This document shows positions 23,942 to 32,200 of a stretch of DNA of 64,000 bases, one piece after another. Each line of letters opens with the position of its first letter. Positions within the stretch are counted from its first letter, which is position 1. The DNA lies in the NCBI RefSeq assembly GCF_003182255.1, contig NZ_QGTQ01000010.1, positions 62,001-126,000 of the forward strand. The letters run 5' to 3'. A program made the position numbers and the translations under genes. The stretch comes from Paenibacillus cellulosilyticus. Its GTDB lineage: Bacteria; Bacillota; Bacilli; Paenibacillales; Paenibacillaceae. The notes under the pieces are model-generated. The model did no database searches and was not told the DNA's origin. It saw only the letters and a program-made list of their open reading frames with translations.

Positions 23942-24298
23942 ATGCTTGAATGGATTAAATACGATCCTATGAGCCGTGCAATCGAGAGTCATCGAAACCA
24001 CTTAGTAACCGATGGACATCGCGTATTGATCGCCCAGCATGCCAAAGTAATTGGCACCGGAGAATACAGTTGGATGATTAATGACGCTTTAATCGGTTGG
24101 GTAACCCATTGGGCAACAATAAATCTTCCTGTGGAAGAAGATCAAAGACAGCCAATCGATTACAAGACACGATATGAAGCGCTGGTACAGTCCGTAAAGG
24201 ACGGATTAGGCGAGTGGCCGCCAGCTAAGTCAGCAGAGGATTTGGCTGGCTGGATCGAAAGCACATGCCCTTTTGTAGGAGATTTATGGGTGGACTAG
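23942..24298 (+). CDS. Hypothetical protein (phage-type accessory)
   Basis: The 118 residues begin LEWIKYDPMSRAIESHRNHL and contain VLIAQHAKVIGTGEYSWM and ALIGWVTHWATINLP. The pattern recalls DUF551-like phage accessory proteins, but the match is loose. A good GGGAGGG site precedes the ATG. Confidence 0.5.
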   Translation: MLEWIKYDPMSRAIESHRNHLVTDGHRVLIAQHAKVIGTGEYSWMINDALIGWVTHWATINLPVEEDQRQPIDYKTRYEALVQSVKDGLGEWPPAKSAEDLAGWIESTCPFVGDLWVD

Positions 24299-24340
24299 GT
24301 TTGCAGTTTAATGCGGGAGGACATAAGGAGGAATCGACCG

Positions 24341-24748
24341 ATGACAACGGTTAAGATTGTTGATTCGACGCACAAATACTTCGGGCAAGAACTGCCTGGT
24401 GGTTGCGTGTATTACGACGTTTACCATCAGGGTAGCGGTGGGCCAGACCTTTTTCAAATTGAAACGCCGGAAGGCAAACAGACCATTCTTTCCAATAAGA
24501 TCGATGAGCAGCATTATTGGGAGCAACGGCGCCAGTTGGAGATCGCTAAGCTCGGTGCAGATGTCGGCGATACCGTGCGGATAATCCGTAGCGGATCGGG
24601 TAGCAGTAAGGCAAATTTCGATTGGAAGGCTTCTCACGTAATCACCAAGATCGATAGCAGCGGATATGTCGAATGGGATAACGGAGATGCTAGGGGCTTC
24701 CGTCCAGACATGGAAGTTATATCTCAAGCCAGCACGAACGAAGTTTGA
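24341..24748 (+). CDS. Hypothetical protein
   Basis: A 135-residue product (TTVKIVDSTHKYFGQELPGG, then GADVGDTVRIIRSGSG and YVEWDNGDARGFRPD). The C-terminal part looks like a small SH3-like barrel. AAGGAGG lies 8 bases before ATG 24341; an upstream in-frame ATG at 24311 is weaker. The family is unknown. Confidence 0.55.
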   Translation: MTTVKIVDSTHKYFGQELPGGCVYYDVYHQGSGGPDLFQIETPEGKQTILSNKIDEQHYWEQRRQLEIAKLGADVGDTVRIIRSGSGSSKANFDWKASHVITKIDSSGYVEWDNGDARGFRPDMEVISQASTNEV

Positions 24749-24779
24749 ATATGAATCACGTGGCTGAGGTGGTGGATGT

Positions 24780-24884
24780 ATGTTTTTTAGAGAAAATGAC
24801 ATCGGGGTTGGTATCGCTAATGGAATGATCTTATGCATTCCGTTCTGGCTTATTCTGTTTGGTTTGTCTCTATGTTTCAGATAG
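24780..24884 (+). CDS. Small single-span membrane peptide
   Basis: A 34-residue peptide (MFFRENDIGVGIANGMILC) with a terminal hydrophobic helix (IPFWLILFGLSLCF). GAGGTGG precedes the ATG. Its stop codon overlaps stem II of ribozyme copy 2. Confidence 0.5.
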   Translation: MFFRENDIGVGIANGMILCIPFWLILFGLSLCFR

Positions 24885-24948
24885 CCGAAACACCCGCCAA
24901 GTGGGTGTAGCGAGGAGATAACCTACCTCGCCTGATGATGGCAGGTTA
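24884..24948 (+). ncRNA. Type II hammerhead ribozyme-like RNA, copy 2
   Basis: The architecture matches copy 1. GAAA is at 24887-24890. Stem III (ACACCC with GGGTGT) is followed by the cleavable A at 24909. Stem I is GCGAGG with CCTCGC, and CTGATGA is at 24932-24938. Stem II joins GCC (24884-24886) with GGC (24940-24942). The pseudoknot is AACCT (24920-24924) with AGGTT (24943-24947). Stems II and III and the pseudoknot differ from copy 1 by compensating changes. Confidence 0.75.
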
Positions 24949-25111
24949 GAGAAGGGCAGGTAATGAAACGATGGCTGTCCAGCGTTATGCAGATGGTAAT
25001 CCTGGTTTAGATAATTACCTATGGTTTGGAGAAGCAGCTGAGCAGCTGCTAATTCCTTTAGAACCACTTGCAGGGTCCGATGTGATTAGTGCTGGGAAGG
25101 AGGACACGAAG

Positions 25112-25774
25112 ATGCGAAAGTTAACCGTGACAAAGTCAAATGTGACCATGGTTCCTTTAGATTGGCTGTGTGTCAGGTATGCCAAATTGCAGAAAGAAAT
25201 CAAAAAGAATCCCAGGGACGAGCTTCTCGAAGAGTCTTACATTATTGCCACACAGCTGCAAGCCATGGGGATGAATGAACTGGTCAAACAGGAGCGTCCA
25301 ACTTTAGAGGATCAGCTCGAATTAATACCGCTCCCTCAGAAAGAGGAGTATGTACCGGTAGTTTGCAGCCTGCTCCGAGAACACTATCGTCGGCAGCTGC
25401 GAATGACAAGCCTGGAGCAGCAGCTCAAGTTATCTCCCAAGTTGGAATACCCATCCATGACCGCATCATACAGCGGAATGCCGCGTGGCGGAGCTGCGGC
25501 ATCACCTCTTGAAGCAGCTTTTGTTCGCCAAGAAAACCGGCTAGAGATGCTGCAATGGGAACTGGACGAATTGGCCAGTCGCATGTATCCAATGAACCGG
25601 GCATTAGATACCCTCTCGTTGGAACAAATGGAGATTATTCAACAGAAGTATTTGGTTAGACGTGAGCCTAAAGATGACAGGCTTATCGATGAAATTGGAA
25701 TAGGACGACAGAAGTTCTATCTTCTCAAATCAACGGCCTTTATACGTATCGCATCTTCGCTGCACCTTATATGA
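25112..25774 (+). CDS. ArpU-like transcriptional regulator
   Basis: The 220-residue protein ends in a sigma-region-4-like helix-turn-helix (EQMEIIQQKYLVRREPKDDRL, IDEIGIGRQKFYLLKSTAFIRIASSL). This resembles ArpU/RinA-type late activators of phages and mobile elements. The middle holds a helical coiled region. AAGGAGG lies 8 bases before ATG 25112; an in-frame ATG at 24971 has no comparable site. It may activate the transfer operons downstream. Confidence 0.55.
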   Translation: MRKLTVTKSNVTMVPLDWLCVRYAKLQKEIKKNPRDELLEESYIIATQLQAMGMNELVKQERPTLEDQLELIPLPQKEEYVPVVCSLLREHYRRQLRMTSLEQQLKLSPKLEYPSMTASYSGMPRGGAAASPLEAAFVRQENRLEMLQWELDELASRMYPMNRALDTLSLEQMEIIQQKYLVRREPKDDRLIDEIGIGRQKFYLLKSTAFIRIASSLHLI

Positions 25775-25803
25775 TGAGAACTTCATGAGAGAGGAGGTAA
25801 GGT

Positions 25804-27276
25804 ATGCTGAAGCAGTCAACTATGCAGCCTAATCACGCCAACATTAAACCAGTTAAATTCAGCTACCGGTATCTCCAAGCTCTATTCGCTATGGAAACAC
25901 AGTATGAGGATCGGAATAAGTTCCGAGTTCGTCGTAATGGTCAAGGTCGACTGCTTGCGCATTTGACCAAGGCCGACATTCAATTGGCGACGATTCTTCA
26001 GGTTGGGGTTAATGCAGAGGGGAAAATCAAATATACGAATCGGCATCAAATGTACCAGCACTTGTCCTCCTTCTATGAGACGCCAATTAACAAGGATCAG
26101 TTCTACGCTGCCTTTGATAAATTTGTACTGCACGGCCTCCTGAGTTCGAATAATGAACCGGACGGTACGATTTCCATTGAGCTTAACCATTACCTTGAAC
26201 CAGACGGGAAGCTTGGCCGTTTCGTACTGCTCCCGACGCTTGTATTTAGCCGCGCCCTGACGGACGAATCGATCGCCGTACAGAAGCTGTATTACTACGG
26301 CTGCGGCCAACAAGGTAATGAGAACGGCAAGCTACTCCAAATTAACTTTGACCGGTTGTCCGACTTACTGCATCGTCAGGAGCCAGGCCATATACGTAAA
26401 ATTCTAGAGCGACTCGCCGATTCGAAATGGAACGGACAGCCGCTATTTGCCATTGCTCGCGTCGAGCGTAATATGTTTGGCCGTCCGAAAGCGGTCTATC
26501 AGGTGAATGCCGCACTTCTCCCGACTTACACGGCCGGCGAGAGCTACAGGACGTTGTTCCCGACCAAGAAGGGCTACCGCCGCCTGCTGAAGCGCCTAGA
26601 GGGGTATTTGGGCGCGATAGGCTGCGAAGCGTTTATCTCATATGCTGATGGCCGCTCCCTACAGGAGCTGACGCTAATGCTGAAGGATAAAAGCGAAGGC
26701 TATATCCGTTTGGTTGTGCAGCGGATCCGTGATTTGATGGACAAGATGGCATCCGTTCCGGATATGCTATCGACGATTCGTGCGGAGCTGCAAGATAAGG
26801 CATCGGCTGTGCTACTTGCTGTTATGCAAGAAACGGGCATTATGGGCTATTTGCCTAAACGGTCGATCCCGACGTTCACAGAGGAGCTGAAGTCGATTCC
26901 CAAAGCGACCATGCAACGTGCCTGCCGAGCTGCGAAGCCGGATCTTGAACTGTATTACTCGCGCCCTGGCGCATGGGACGTGCGAGATTATCAGCGGCCA
27001 TCGGTGAAGATGGACCGGCTGCATGAACAGATTGATATGTCGGTCTTTTACGCTTGGGCCTATCGAAATAAACTAGATCCGAGCAGCTTTATGGCTGCAG
27101 CCGACCAGGCATATGATTACTTGGCAGCAGGCAAGACAGCGGCTGAAGTCGCCCAATGGCTAGCCTGGGAGATGGACAGCCTTCCGATCTGGAGTCCAAT
27201 CCCTGATCCGCCGGACGGTTTCTGCTTAGCGACCTTCCTTCAACCGTATATCGAAAGGCTTCAGCCCTCCTGCTAA
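25804..27276 (+). CDS. Large helical protein, possible replication initiator
   Basis: The 490-residue protein has a winged-helix-like N-terminal half (LTKADIQLATILQVG, NRHQMYQHLSSFYETPINKDQFYAAFDKFVLHGLL, INFDRLSDLLHRQEP) and a helical C-terminus ending in WSPIPDPPDGFCLATFLQPYIE. Winged-helix proteins of this size next to partition and ArpU genes are often replication initiators, but I see no diagnostic motif. A diverged, broken copy of its last third lies at 29646-30115. GAGAGGAGGTAAGGT precedes the ATG. Confidence 0.5.
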   Translation: MLKQSTMQPNHANIKPVKFSYRYLQALFAMETQYEDRNKFRVRRNGQGRLLAHLTKADIQLATILQVGVNAEGKIKYTNRHQMYQHLSSFYETPINKDQFYAAFDKFVLHGLLSSNNEPDGTISIELNHYLEPDGKLGRFVLLPTLVFSRALTDESIAVQKLYYYGCGQQGNENGKLLQINFDRLSDLLHRQEPGHIRKILERLADSKWNGQPLFAIARVERNMFGRPKAVYQVNAALLPTYTAGESYRTLFPTKKGYRRLLKRLEGYLGAIGCEAFISYADGRSLQELTLMLKDKSEGYIRLVVQRIRDLMDKMASVPDMLSTIRAELQDKASAVLLAVMQETGIMGYLPKRSIPTFTEELKSIPKATMQRACRAAKPDLELYYSRPGAWDVRDYQRPSVKMDRLHEQIDMSVFYAWAYRNKLDPSSFMAAADQAYDYLAAGKTAAEVAQWLAWEMDSLPIWSPIPDPPDGFCLATFLQPYIERLQPSC

Positions 27277-27303
27277 TACCACATGGTCAGGGCTGTTTGT
27301 CGT
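27262..27303 (+). terminator. Weak terminator after the 490-residue gene
   Basis: CAGCCCT pairs with AGGGCTG over a 20-base loop, followed by TTTGTCGTTCC. The same CAGCCCT...AGGGCTG hairpin, with a short loop, ends the duplicated copy at 30097-30112. Confidence 0.4.
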
Positions 27304-27804
27304 TCCTTCTTATACCCCCCTTGCTACATCCACTCTTATTAACGATCCCTATTCGTCTGCATGAATATCCAGCCCTATCATCGCTTATCTTCCAACACCC
27401 CTTCAATTTCCTGAATTATAGAAGAAAATTGTGAGCAAGTGGTCGTCTTATCCCCGCAACCGAATAAAAACAGAACGGAAAAGAGCAAATAAGCCCGAGT
27501 GTTGCCCTTTTTGCGTATGCAGCAGGACGTATCAAAATCCTTCTGATTTTGTTCGGGTTCATTCGGGAGATTTCTGCAAAAATCGGCAAAAAGCAAATTC
27601 TGTCTGTTTTTGTTCGTGGAAATCGTCCGCAGGCCGCGTGGTTCCAGTAAGCTGCCGTGCCGTAATCGTTTTGTCTTTAAACGGTTTTGTCTTTAAACGA
27701 ATAATCATCATCTTTATCGACGATTTTCGTCATTTTATAGGAACATTTGTTCGTTTTGTGCGTATTATAAGATGTGGACATCACGATATAAGGAGGCATA
27801 AACC
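27304..27804. promoter_or_regulatory. Non-coding gap with tandem repeat and LexA-like box
   Basis: No gene is credible here. GTTTTGTCTTTAAACG occurs twice in perfect tandem (27668-27683 and 27684-27699). GAACATTTGTTCG at 27741-27753 fits the Gram-positive SOS box and lies about 55 bases before the methyltransferase ATG, near a TATTAT box (27763-27768). The stretch is a fair candidate for a replication or control region. Confidence 0.45.
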
Positions 27805-28503
27805 ATGCTCTATCATGCAAGCTGTATTGAAGGTGCCAAACAGTATTTAGAAAACGATTCGGTGGACTTATTGATCGCCGATCCCCCGTATAATTTGCAG
27901 TTTGGCGGTACGACCCAAACGAAGGACAAGAAGCCGCGTTTTGATGTATTTCCAAACGACCGGTTAAGCCCGCAGGCCTATCAGCGGTTTTGTATGCAAT
28001 GGATCTATCAGGCGTACCGTATCCTCAAGCCTGGCCGGCATGCATATGTTTTTATTGATTGGCGTACATATCCGGATATGGTGCGCTGGCTGCGCCTAGC
28101 CGGTTTTATAATTAAGAACTGCATTGTGTGGGACAAGGCTGTTATGGGCATGGGGTGGCAGTATCGTTATCAGCATGAATTGATTATTTTCGCGGTAAAA
28201 GGTGAGAAGCGAGTTCGCAAAGTGAGCAGTCGACGCCATTCGGATGTTTGGCGCATTCCGCGCATTCCAGGAAACCGAACGGCTCACCCTACGGAAAAGC
28301 CAATTGAGCTGTTGAAGCAAATAATTGAACTGAGTTCCGAGGCAGGCGAGTATGTGGTTGATTTCTTCAGTGGTAGTGGCGTGGCCCCAGTGGCAGCCAT
28401 TGAATTAAATCGGAACTGGACTGCCTTTGAGTTAGATGAGAAGTGGTTTGAGTTCTCTTCAAATCGTATAAACAAAACCGACACAGCTATCTTAGGTGAC
28501 TAG
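27805..28503 (+). CDS. Orphan DNA methyltransferase (beta class, N4-C or N6-A)
   Basis: Motif IV, DPPYNLQFGG, is near residue 32 and the SAM-binding motif I, DFFSGSG, near residue 185. This order is that of beta-class amino-methyltransferases. HPTEKP before motif I is typical. No restriction endonuclease is adjacent, so the enzyme may protect the element from host restriction or mark its DNA. AAGGAGG precedes the ATG. The upstream LexA-like box suggests DNA-damage control. Confidence 0.88.
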   Translation: MLYHASCIEGAKQYLENDSVDLLIADPPYNLQFGGTTQTKDKKPRFDVFPNDRLSPQAYQRFCMQWIYQAYRILKPGRHAYVFIDWRTYPDMVRWLRLAGFIIKNCIVWDKAVMGMGWQYRYQHELIIFAVKGEKRVRKVSSRRHSDVWRIPRIPGNRTAHPTEKPIELLKQIIELSSEAGEYVVDFFSGSGVAPVAAIELNRNWTAFELDEKWFEFSSNRINKTDTAILGD

Positions 28504-28693
28504 CCACAGTCCATAATTATAAATTGTAAGGCTTTAAACGATGTTTCGTAGGGCTGTTCTGTTCAAACGTTTTCAATAAGCCTATTCTGGCAATAAATTG
28601 GTCTAATACAACTTCCAAATGTTTTCAAAAATACTGGTATTGGGTAAAATCATATAGGTAACATACTTTAATGGAGGAAAGGAGGTAATTTAG

Positions 28694-29137
28694 ATGAAGA
28701 ACCAACTAAAGCTCCTCACAGGTACATTTGTAGTAGGAGTTCTACTTGGAATGGGTACGATTGCAATGGCAGGAACTGCAACAAGTAATACTGGCTATTA
28801 TGGCCCTATTAATGGATACTCGTATTCAAATTTTGCAAAGGTATCCACTGATACATATCTCTATGGCCAGACGCGCGTTGACAACCAAGCTTCAGGATCC
28901 ATTCCAAGTGGGTATATGGGTGCAAAAGCAAGACTTTATAAATCAGATGTGCTGTGCTATGAAACGGACCTTTATTACAGCAACAGTGCTTCATCAGGTA
29001 TTGGTGTCAGTACGCAGTCTTATTCTACGGGTTGTGGAAGCGGCACGTACAGCAGTAAAGGCATCTCAGCAGCGTATAATGGAAATGGCTATGATTTATA
29101 CAATACTTTCGTAACACCATATCAAAGTCAACCATAA
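28694..29137 (+). CDS. Small secreted protein
   Basis: The 147 residues start with a signal peptide (KLLTGTFVVGVLLGMGTIAMAG, cleavage likely after AMA). A Tyr/Ser/Gly-rich mature part of probable beta strands contains two cysteines (VLCYETDLYY and STGCGSG). The function is unknown. AAAGGAGG precedes the ATG. The next gene follows by 18 bases and also has an N-terminal membrane segment, so they may act together. Confidence 0.6.
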   Translation: MKNQLKLLTGTFVVGVLLGMGTIAMAGTATSNTGYYGPINGYSYSNFAKVSTDTYLYGQTRVDNQASGSIPSGYMGAKARLYKSDVLCYETDLYYSNSASSGIGVSTQSYSTGCGSGTYSSKGISAAYNGNGYDLYNTFVTPYQSQP

Positions 29138-29155
29138 AAGCAGGAGGTGAGTAAA

Positions 29156-29575
29156 GTGGGATTCCCTAAGAAACCAGTAATTGTTGGTAGTGTTTTTGTT
29201 GTCGGATTTATAGTAGGTACACTTACGCTCGGTGGTGTATTGGCTAACCCAAGCGATAGTAGTACACAATCCACGAGTTCAGACAAAGAGATAAGCTATC
29301 CTTTGAATGAAAACGGGCAAACTTATGGATCCAGTCTCGACGCCACTTCTGTCGAGAAAGAGCCGGACTTGGTTAAAGCGTATGGTGTGGATGGAACCCT
29401 TGGTTATGTGAAATCCGATGATCTTAATGGTCCTTTACCAAGTTCTCCAGAAGAAGCCTTAGCCCAACAACGAAGTAAGAAGGGCGATCGAGAGATACCA
29501 CTCTACGATGTAGATGGTAAAACGGTAATTGGCAAATTCGTTGTTCAAAGTCCACAAGTTACAGACTCTAAATAA
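29156..29575 (+). CDS. Membrane-anchored extracellular protein
   Basis: The 139-residue product has one N-terminal membrane segment (VIVGSVFVVGFIVGTLTLGGVLA), a Ser/Thr linker, and a C-terminal domain with YPLNENGQTYGSSLD, YGVDGTLGYVKSDDL and IPLYDVDGKTVIGKFVV. Similar tails occur in proteins annotated with M56/BlaR1 names, but no peptidase part is present. GTG 29156 has CAGGAGGT at 7 bases. Confidence 0.6.
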   Translation: MGFPKKPVIVGSVFVVGFIVGTLTLGGVLANPSDSSTQSTSSDKEISYPLNENGQTYGSSLDATSVEKEPDLVKAYGVDGTLGYVKSDDLNGPLPSSPEEALAQQRSKKGDREIPLYDVDGKTVIGKFVVQSPQVTDSK

Positions 29576-29582
29576 TAGCAAT

Positions 29583-29638
29583 AAAGCGCCCGCCATTACT
29601 CAACGTTATATAAACGTGAGAATGGTGGGCGCTTTATT
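29583..29638. terminator. Long bidirectional hairpin
   Basis: ATAAAGCGCCC-g-CCATT pairs with AATGG-t-GGGCGCTTTAT around a roughly 20-base centre that itself folds (CGTTATATAAACG). It closes the secreted-protein operon. Confidence 0.75.
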
Positions 29639-29645
29639 TGTGTCA

Positions 29646-30115
29646 ATGTTAGCAGTAATGCGCACCACAGGGATTTTGGGCTATTTAAACCGGCGTTCCT
29701 TTCCTTCCTTACCTCACACTTTAAACATGTACCTTTAGAAAAGTTTAAATGTGCGTGCCGGAAAGCGAAGCCGAGGCTAGAGCAGTATTATTCACGGCAT
29801 GGTGCATGGAACATCCTCGATTATCAGCGAGCATCATTGACCGAGGAGCGACTGCAAGAACATATGAATATGGCGACATTCTATCATATGGCGCTGCGGA
29901 TGAAGACTGATCCGAAAGCATTCATAGCTGCAAGCGAACAGGCATACGATCTTATTCTTCAGGGTAAGACACCTGCAGATGATGCGAGTTGGTTTGCTTG
30001 GGGGACCGACAGGCTGCCCCAATGGCAGCCCATTCCGGATCCGCCTGAAGAGTTCTGCTTAGTAAGCTTCCTACATCCTTATATGGAATCACAGCCCTTT
30101 GTTAGGGCTGTTTGA
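29646..30115 (+). pseudogene. Broken duplicate of the C-terminal third of the 25804 gene
   Basis: The reading frames encode LAVMRTTGILGYLNRRSFPS, then after a frameshift CRKAKPRLEQYYSRHGAW and WQPIPDPPEEFCLVSFLHPYME. These match the C-terminus of the 25804 protein (AVMQETGIMGYLPKRS, CRAAKPDLELYYSRPGAW, WSPIPDPPDGFCLATFLQPYIE). At least one frameshift or stop near 29740 breaks it. It is a second, older or imported copy. Confidence 0.75.
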
Positions 30116-30158
30116 CGCTTACTTTGACTTAAGGGAGCTTATCACTGGTTGAAATAGA

Positions 30159-31199
30159 CTAGAACTCAATTACATTTGTAAACGTAGTCGGAAATGGTTT
30201 TCCCTTTTTAACTAAAGCCATAAGATCAGCTATTTGTTCGGTTCCAGAGTTGTTCATTAATATAATAAATCGTCTAATCGACGAGTCTTCCACATATTCA
30301 TCAACTACCTCTGGCTTAAAACTCAACTTCGTTTTTACGTTTTTACGAATTTCAATAGAATTAGTTACAGAAACTACGTTCCCCGTGTCATCTACAACGA
30401 TCATATCCATTTTAGTATCATATGGAGTGGGATCTAATACTAATTTGTAAGGTTTACTATTGGGGATATATCGATTATTCGCAAACTTATAAGTAACTAG
30501 ATTATCGTTAATATCATACCAAGTAGGATTTGGAAAATAAGATGTATTATTTAGAAGGCTATTATCAATATTATTCTGTTGAGCTATTTGATTATCATTT
30601 ATGTTAATCGGTGTATTTGAAATTAATATCCTGACTAGTGCGGGATATGACCCGTTATAATTTACGCCCTTTTGAATTGGTAACAACAATAAATTATTGT
30701 CTCCCTCAGGATCCCAAGAAACAGTTAAATGATATTTAGAAGTTGCATTCTTTTCATAGGGTATACGTAGAGATGCATGCCATTCATTATCGGAGCTCAA
30801 TCTTATATCGGCGTGTTTATCACCCTGAAGTGCAACTAATGTAACAGCCCCTGCATTATCCAATGAATCAATTACAAAATCGAGTTCTACTTTCCTTACT
30901 TCTTTTGGGTGCATAAAATATGTGAAATATTCGTCTTCAGAAAGCTTTAATTTCTGCTCAATTTCTGACGTGATTAAAAATTTATGAGAATAATTTATTG
31001 TACTAGACTGTTCTATAACTGAAGCTGCCGATTTAATTAATTCATGATCTCCTTCCAGTATTGTACCATCAGAGAGATTTAACAAACTTGTCGCCCTCAT
31101 AATATTATTCTGCACTCCCCTCGTATTGAAAAATATATAAAACGAACAGCATATGATAATTATTGTACAAAAATAAATAAAGTATTTTCTTTTTATCAC
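30159..31199 (-). CDS. Membrane-anchored extracellular hypothetical protein
   Basis: The 346-residue protein has an N-terminal anchor (KYFIYFCTIIIICCSFYIFF) and an outside part rich in Asn, Asp and beta strands (YHLTVSWDPEGDNNLLLLP, VDDTGNVVSVTNSIEIRKNV). No family is recognised. The sequence is A/T-rich, and the gene lies head-on against the main operons, with its 31269 neighbour on the same strand. It looks like recently acquired cargo. Confidence 0.65.
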   Translation of the reverse strand: MIKRKYFIYFCTIIIICCSFYIFFNTRGVQNNIMRATSLLNLSDGTILEGDHELIKSAASVIEQSSTINYSHKFLITSEIEQKLKLSEDEYFTYFMHPKEVRKVELDFVIDSLDNAGAVTLVALQGDKHADIRLSSDNEWHASLRIPYEKNATSKYHLTVSWDPEGDNNLLLLPIQKGVNYNGSYPALVRILISNTPININDNQIAQQNNIDNSLLNNTSYFPNPTWYDINDNLVTYKFANNRYIPNSKPYKLVLDPTPYDTKMDMIVVDDTGNVVSVTNSIEIRKNVKTKLSFKPEVVDEYVEDSSIRRFIILMNNSGTEQIADLMALVKKGKPFPTTFTNVIEF

Positions 31200-31219
31200 A
31201 ATACTCTCTCCCTAAAGTA

Positions 31220-31244
31220 AAAAGACCCTAAAAATCAGGGTCCA
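31220..31244 (-). terminator. Terminator after the 31269 gene
   Basis: On the minus strand GACCCT pairs with AGGGTC over a GATTTTT loop, followed by TTTTTACTTT. Confidence 0.75.
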
Positions 31245-31268
31245 TTTCTAGTGCTGTTATTATATCGA

Positions 31269-31829
31269 TTAATTCCTCAGAAATGAATAGGCTGTTTTCG
31301 CACTATAGAGAGCGAAGTCATATGCTACAGAGTGGACAGTAATTGCCTTGAACGATATTCCCGAGACGTTTATAAAGTAATAATCAAATTCAGAATTAGC
31401 CGTTCCATAACCTAATGAATTAGCCTCATTCCCTGTGTACAGCAATTCACCCGATAAATCTGTTGTTTTCCATATGGAGGCTGTTGCAGAGGTGATAGCA
31501 GTTAACTTTTTACCTTTAGTTGTTCCACTTACTTCAACTCCAAACGGTGGCACTTGAGTAACCTTTGTTTCTCCTGTTGCATAAGTCGCATAGCCAACTG
31601 AGGCTAGTGGCATTATTGAAGAATCGGCAGCGGAGATTTTTGAGGAATCGGAAGGGCCTCCGAAATCAATTATCTCAGGTGCTTCACCATATTCAATTTT
31701 AGGTTGGTAAGCATCCATCAATGCTTGGTTTTGATCTAAAACTGATGTTTCTTGTGTGGAATCAGCAAAGGCCGCCTGAGGAACTAAAAGTGCCATAACC
31801 AATAGAGAAGAACATATTATTCTTTTCAA
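31269..31829 (-). CDS. Secreted hypothetical protein
   Basis: The 186 residues start with a clear signal peptide (IICSSLLVMALLVPQAAFA, cut before DST). The mature part is Ser/Thr/Ala-rich with predicted strands (YATYATGETKVTQVPPFGVE, YYFINVSGISFKAITVHSVAY). It has no cell-wall anchor and no recognised family. A terminator separates it from the 30159 gene. Confidence 0.65.
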   Translation of the reverse strand: MKRIICSSLLVMALLVPQAAFADSTQETSVLDQNQALMDAYQPKIEYGEAPEIIDFGGPSDSSKISAADSSIMPLASVGYATYATGETKVTQVPPFGVEVSGTTKGKKLTAITSATASIWKTTDLSGELLYTGNEANSLGYGTANSEFDYYFINVSGISFKAITVHSVAYDFALYSAKTAYSFLRN

Positions 31830-32070
31830 GATAAACTCAACCCTTCAAAATATTATTAGAAAAATATATGAAAGCTGGCCAGCTATTCATTCATATAACA
31901 GATAACATTCAAATTTTACAAAATCTTCTTTACATTATATTTACATTCAATGGGTAAGTATATAGTTCTTTATTCTCATCTGTTTCTTCAACATTCAATA
32001 AATGATAACGGTGCGGTGCTACAGTTTTTCCCTCTCAAATAAAACAGGTTATTACTACAATCATACTTTT

Positions 32071-32125
32071 ATCATACTTTTTCATACTTATTGAGCACTC
32101 CGCAGCGCAGAAAATGTAGTATTCT
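32071..32125 (+). promoter_or_regulatory. Shared control motif and TATTCT box of operon A
   Basis: ATCATACTTTTTCATACTTA begins a 33-base motif (32071-32103) ending in GAGCACTCCGC. A TATTCT box lies at 32120-32125. The same motif and box, 49 bases apart from start to start, precede operon B at 46445-46499. No normal -35 box fits, so an activator or alternative sigma factor is likely. The rest of the 31830-32200 gap is A/T-rich and holds no gene. Confidence 0.65.
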
Positions 32126-32154
32126 ATTTATGTAGCCAATAGGGAAATAGATAG

Positions 32155-32178
32155 CCGCCTTTACGAAGGCGGTTTTTC
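32155..32178 (+). terminator. Leader terminator/attenuator before operon A
   Basis: CCGCCTT and AAGGCGG pair over a TACG loop and are followed by five T residues. It lies between the shared control motif and the first ATG (32201), so transcripts must pass it to express the operon. Confidence 0.75.
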
Positions 32179-32200
32179 TATGCCCAGAAAGGAGGAAAAT

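Noticed and set aside
24971-25111. Longer start for the ArpU-like gene at ATG 24971
   Set aside because: No strong ribosome site, whereas AAGGAGG lies 8 bases before ATG 25112.
27378-27850. Overlapping frames on both strands in the 27.3-27.8 kb gap (72 and 139 residues)
   Set aside because: No ribosome sites; the plus frame overlaps the methyltransferase start and the minus frame is Cys/Thr-rich low-quality sequence. The gap reads better as regulatory DNA.
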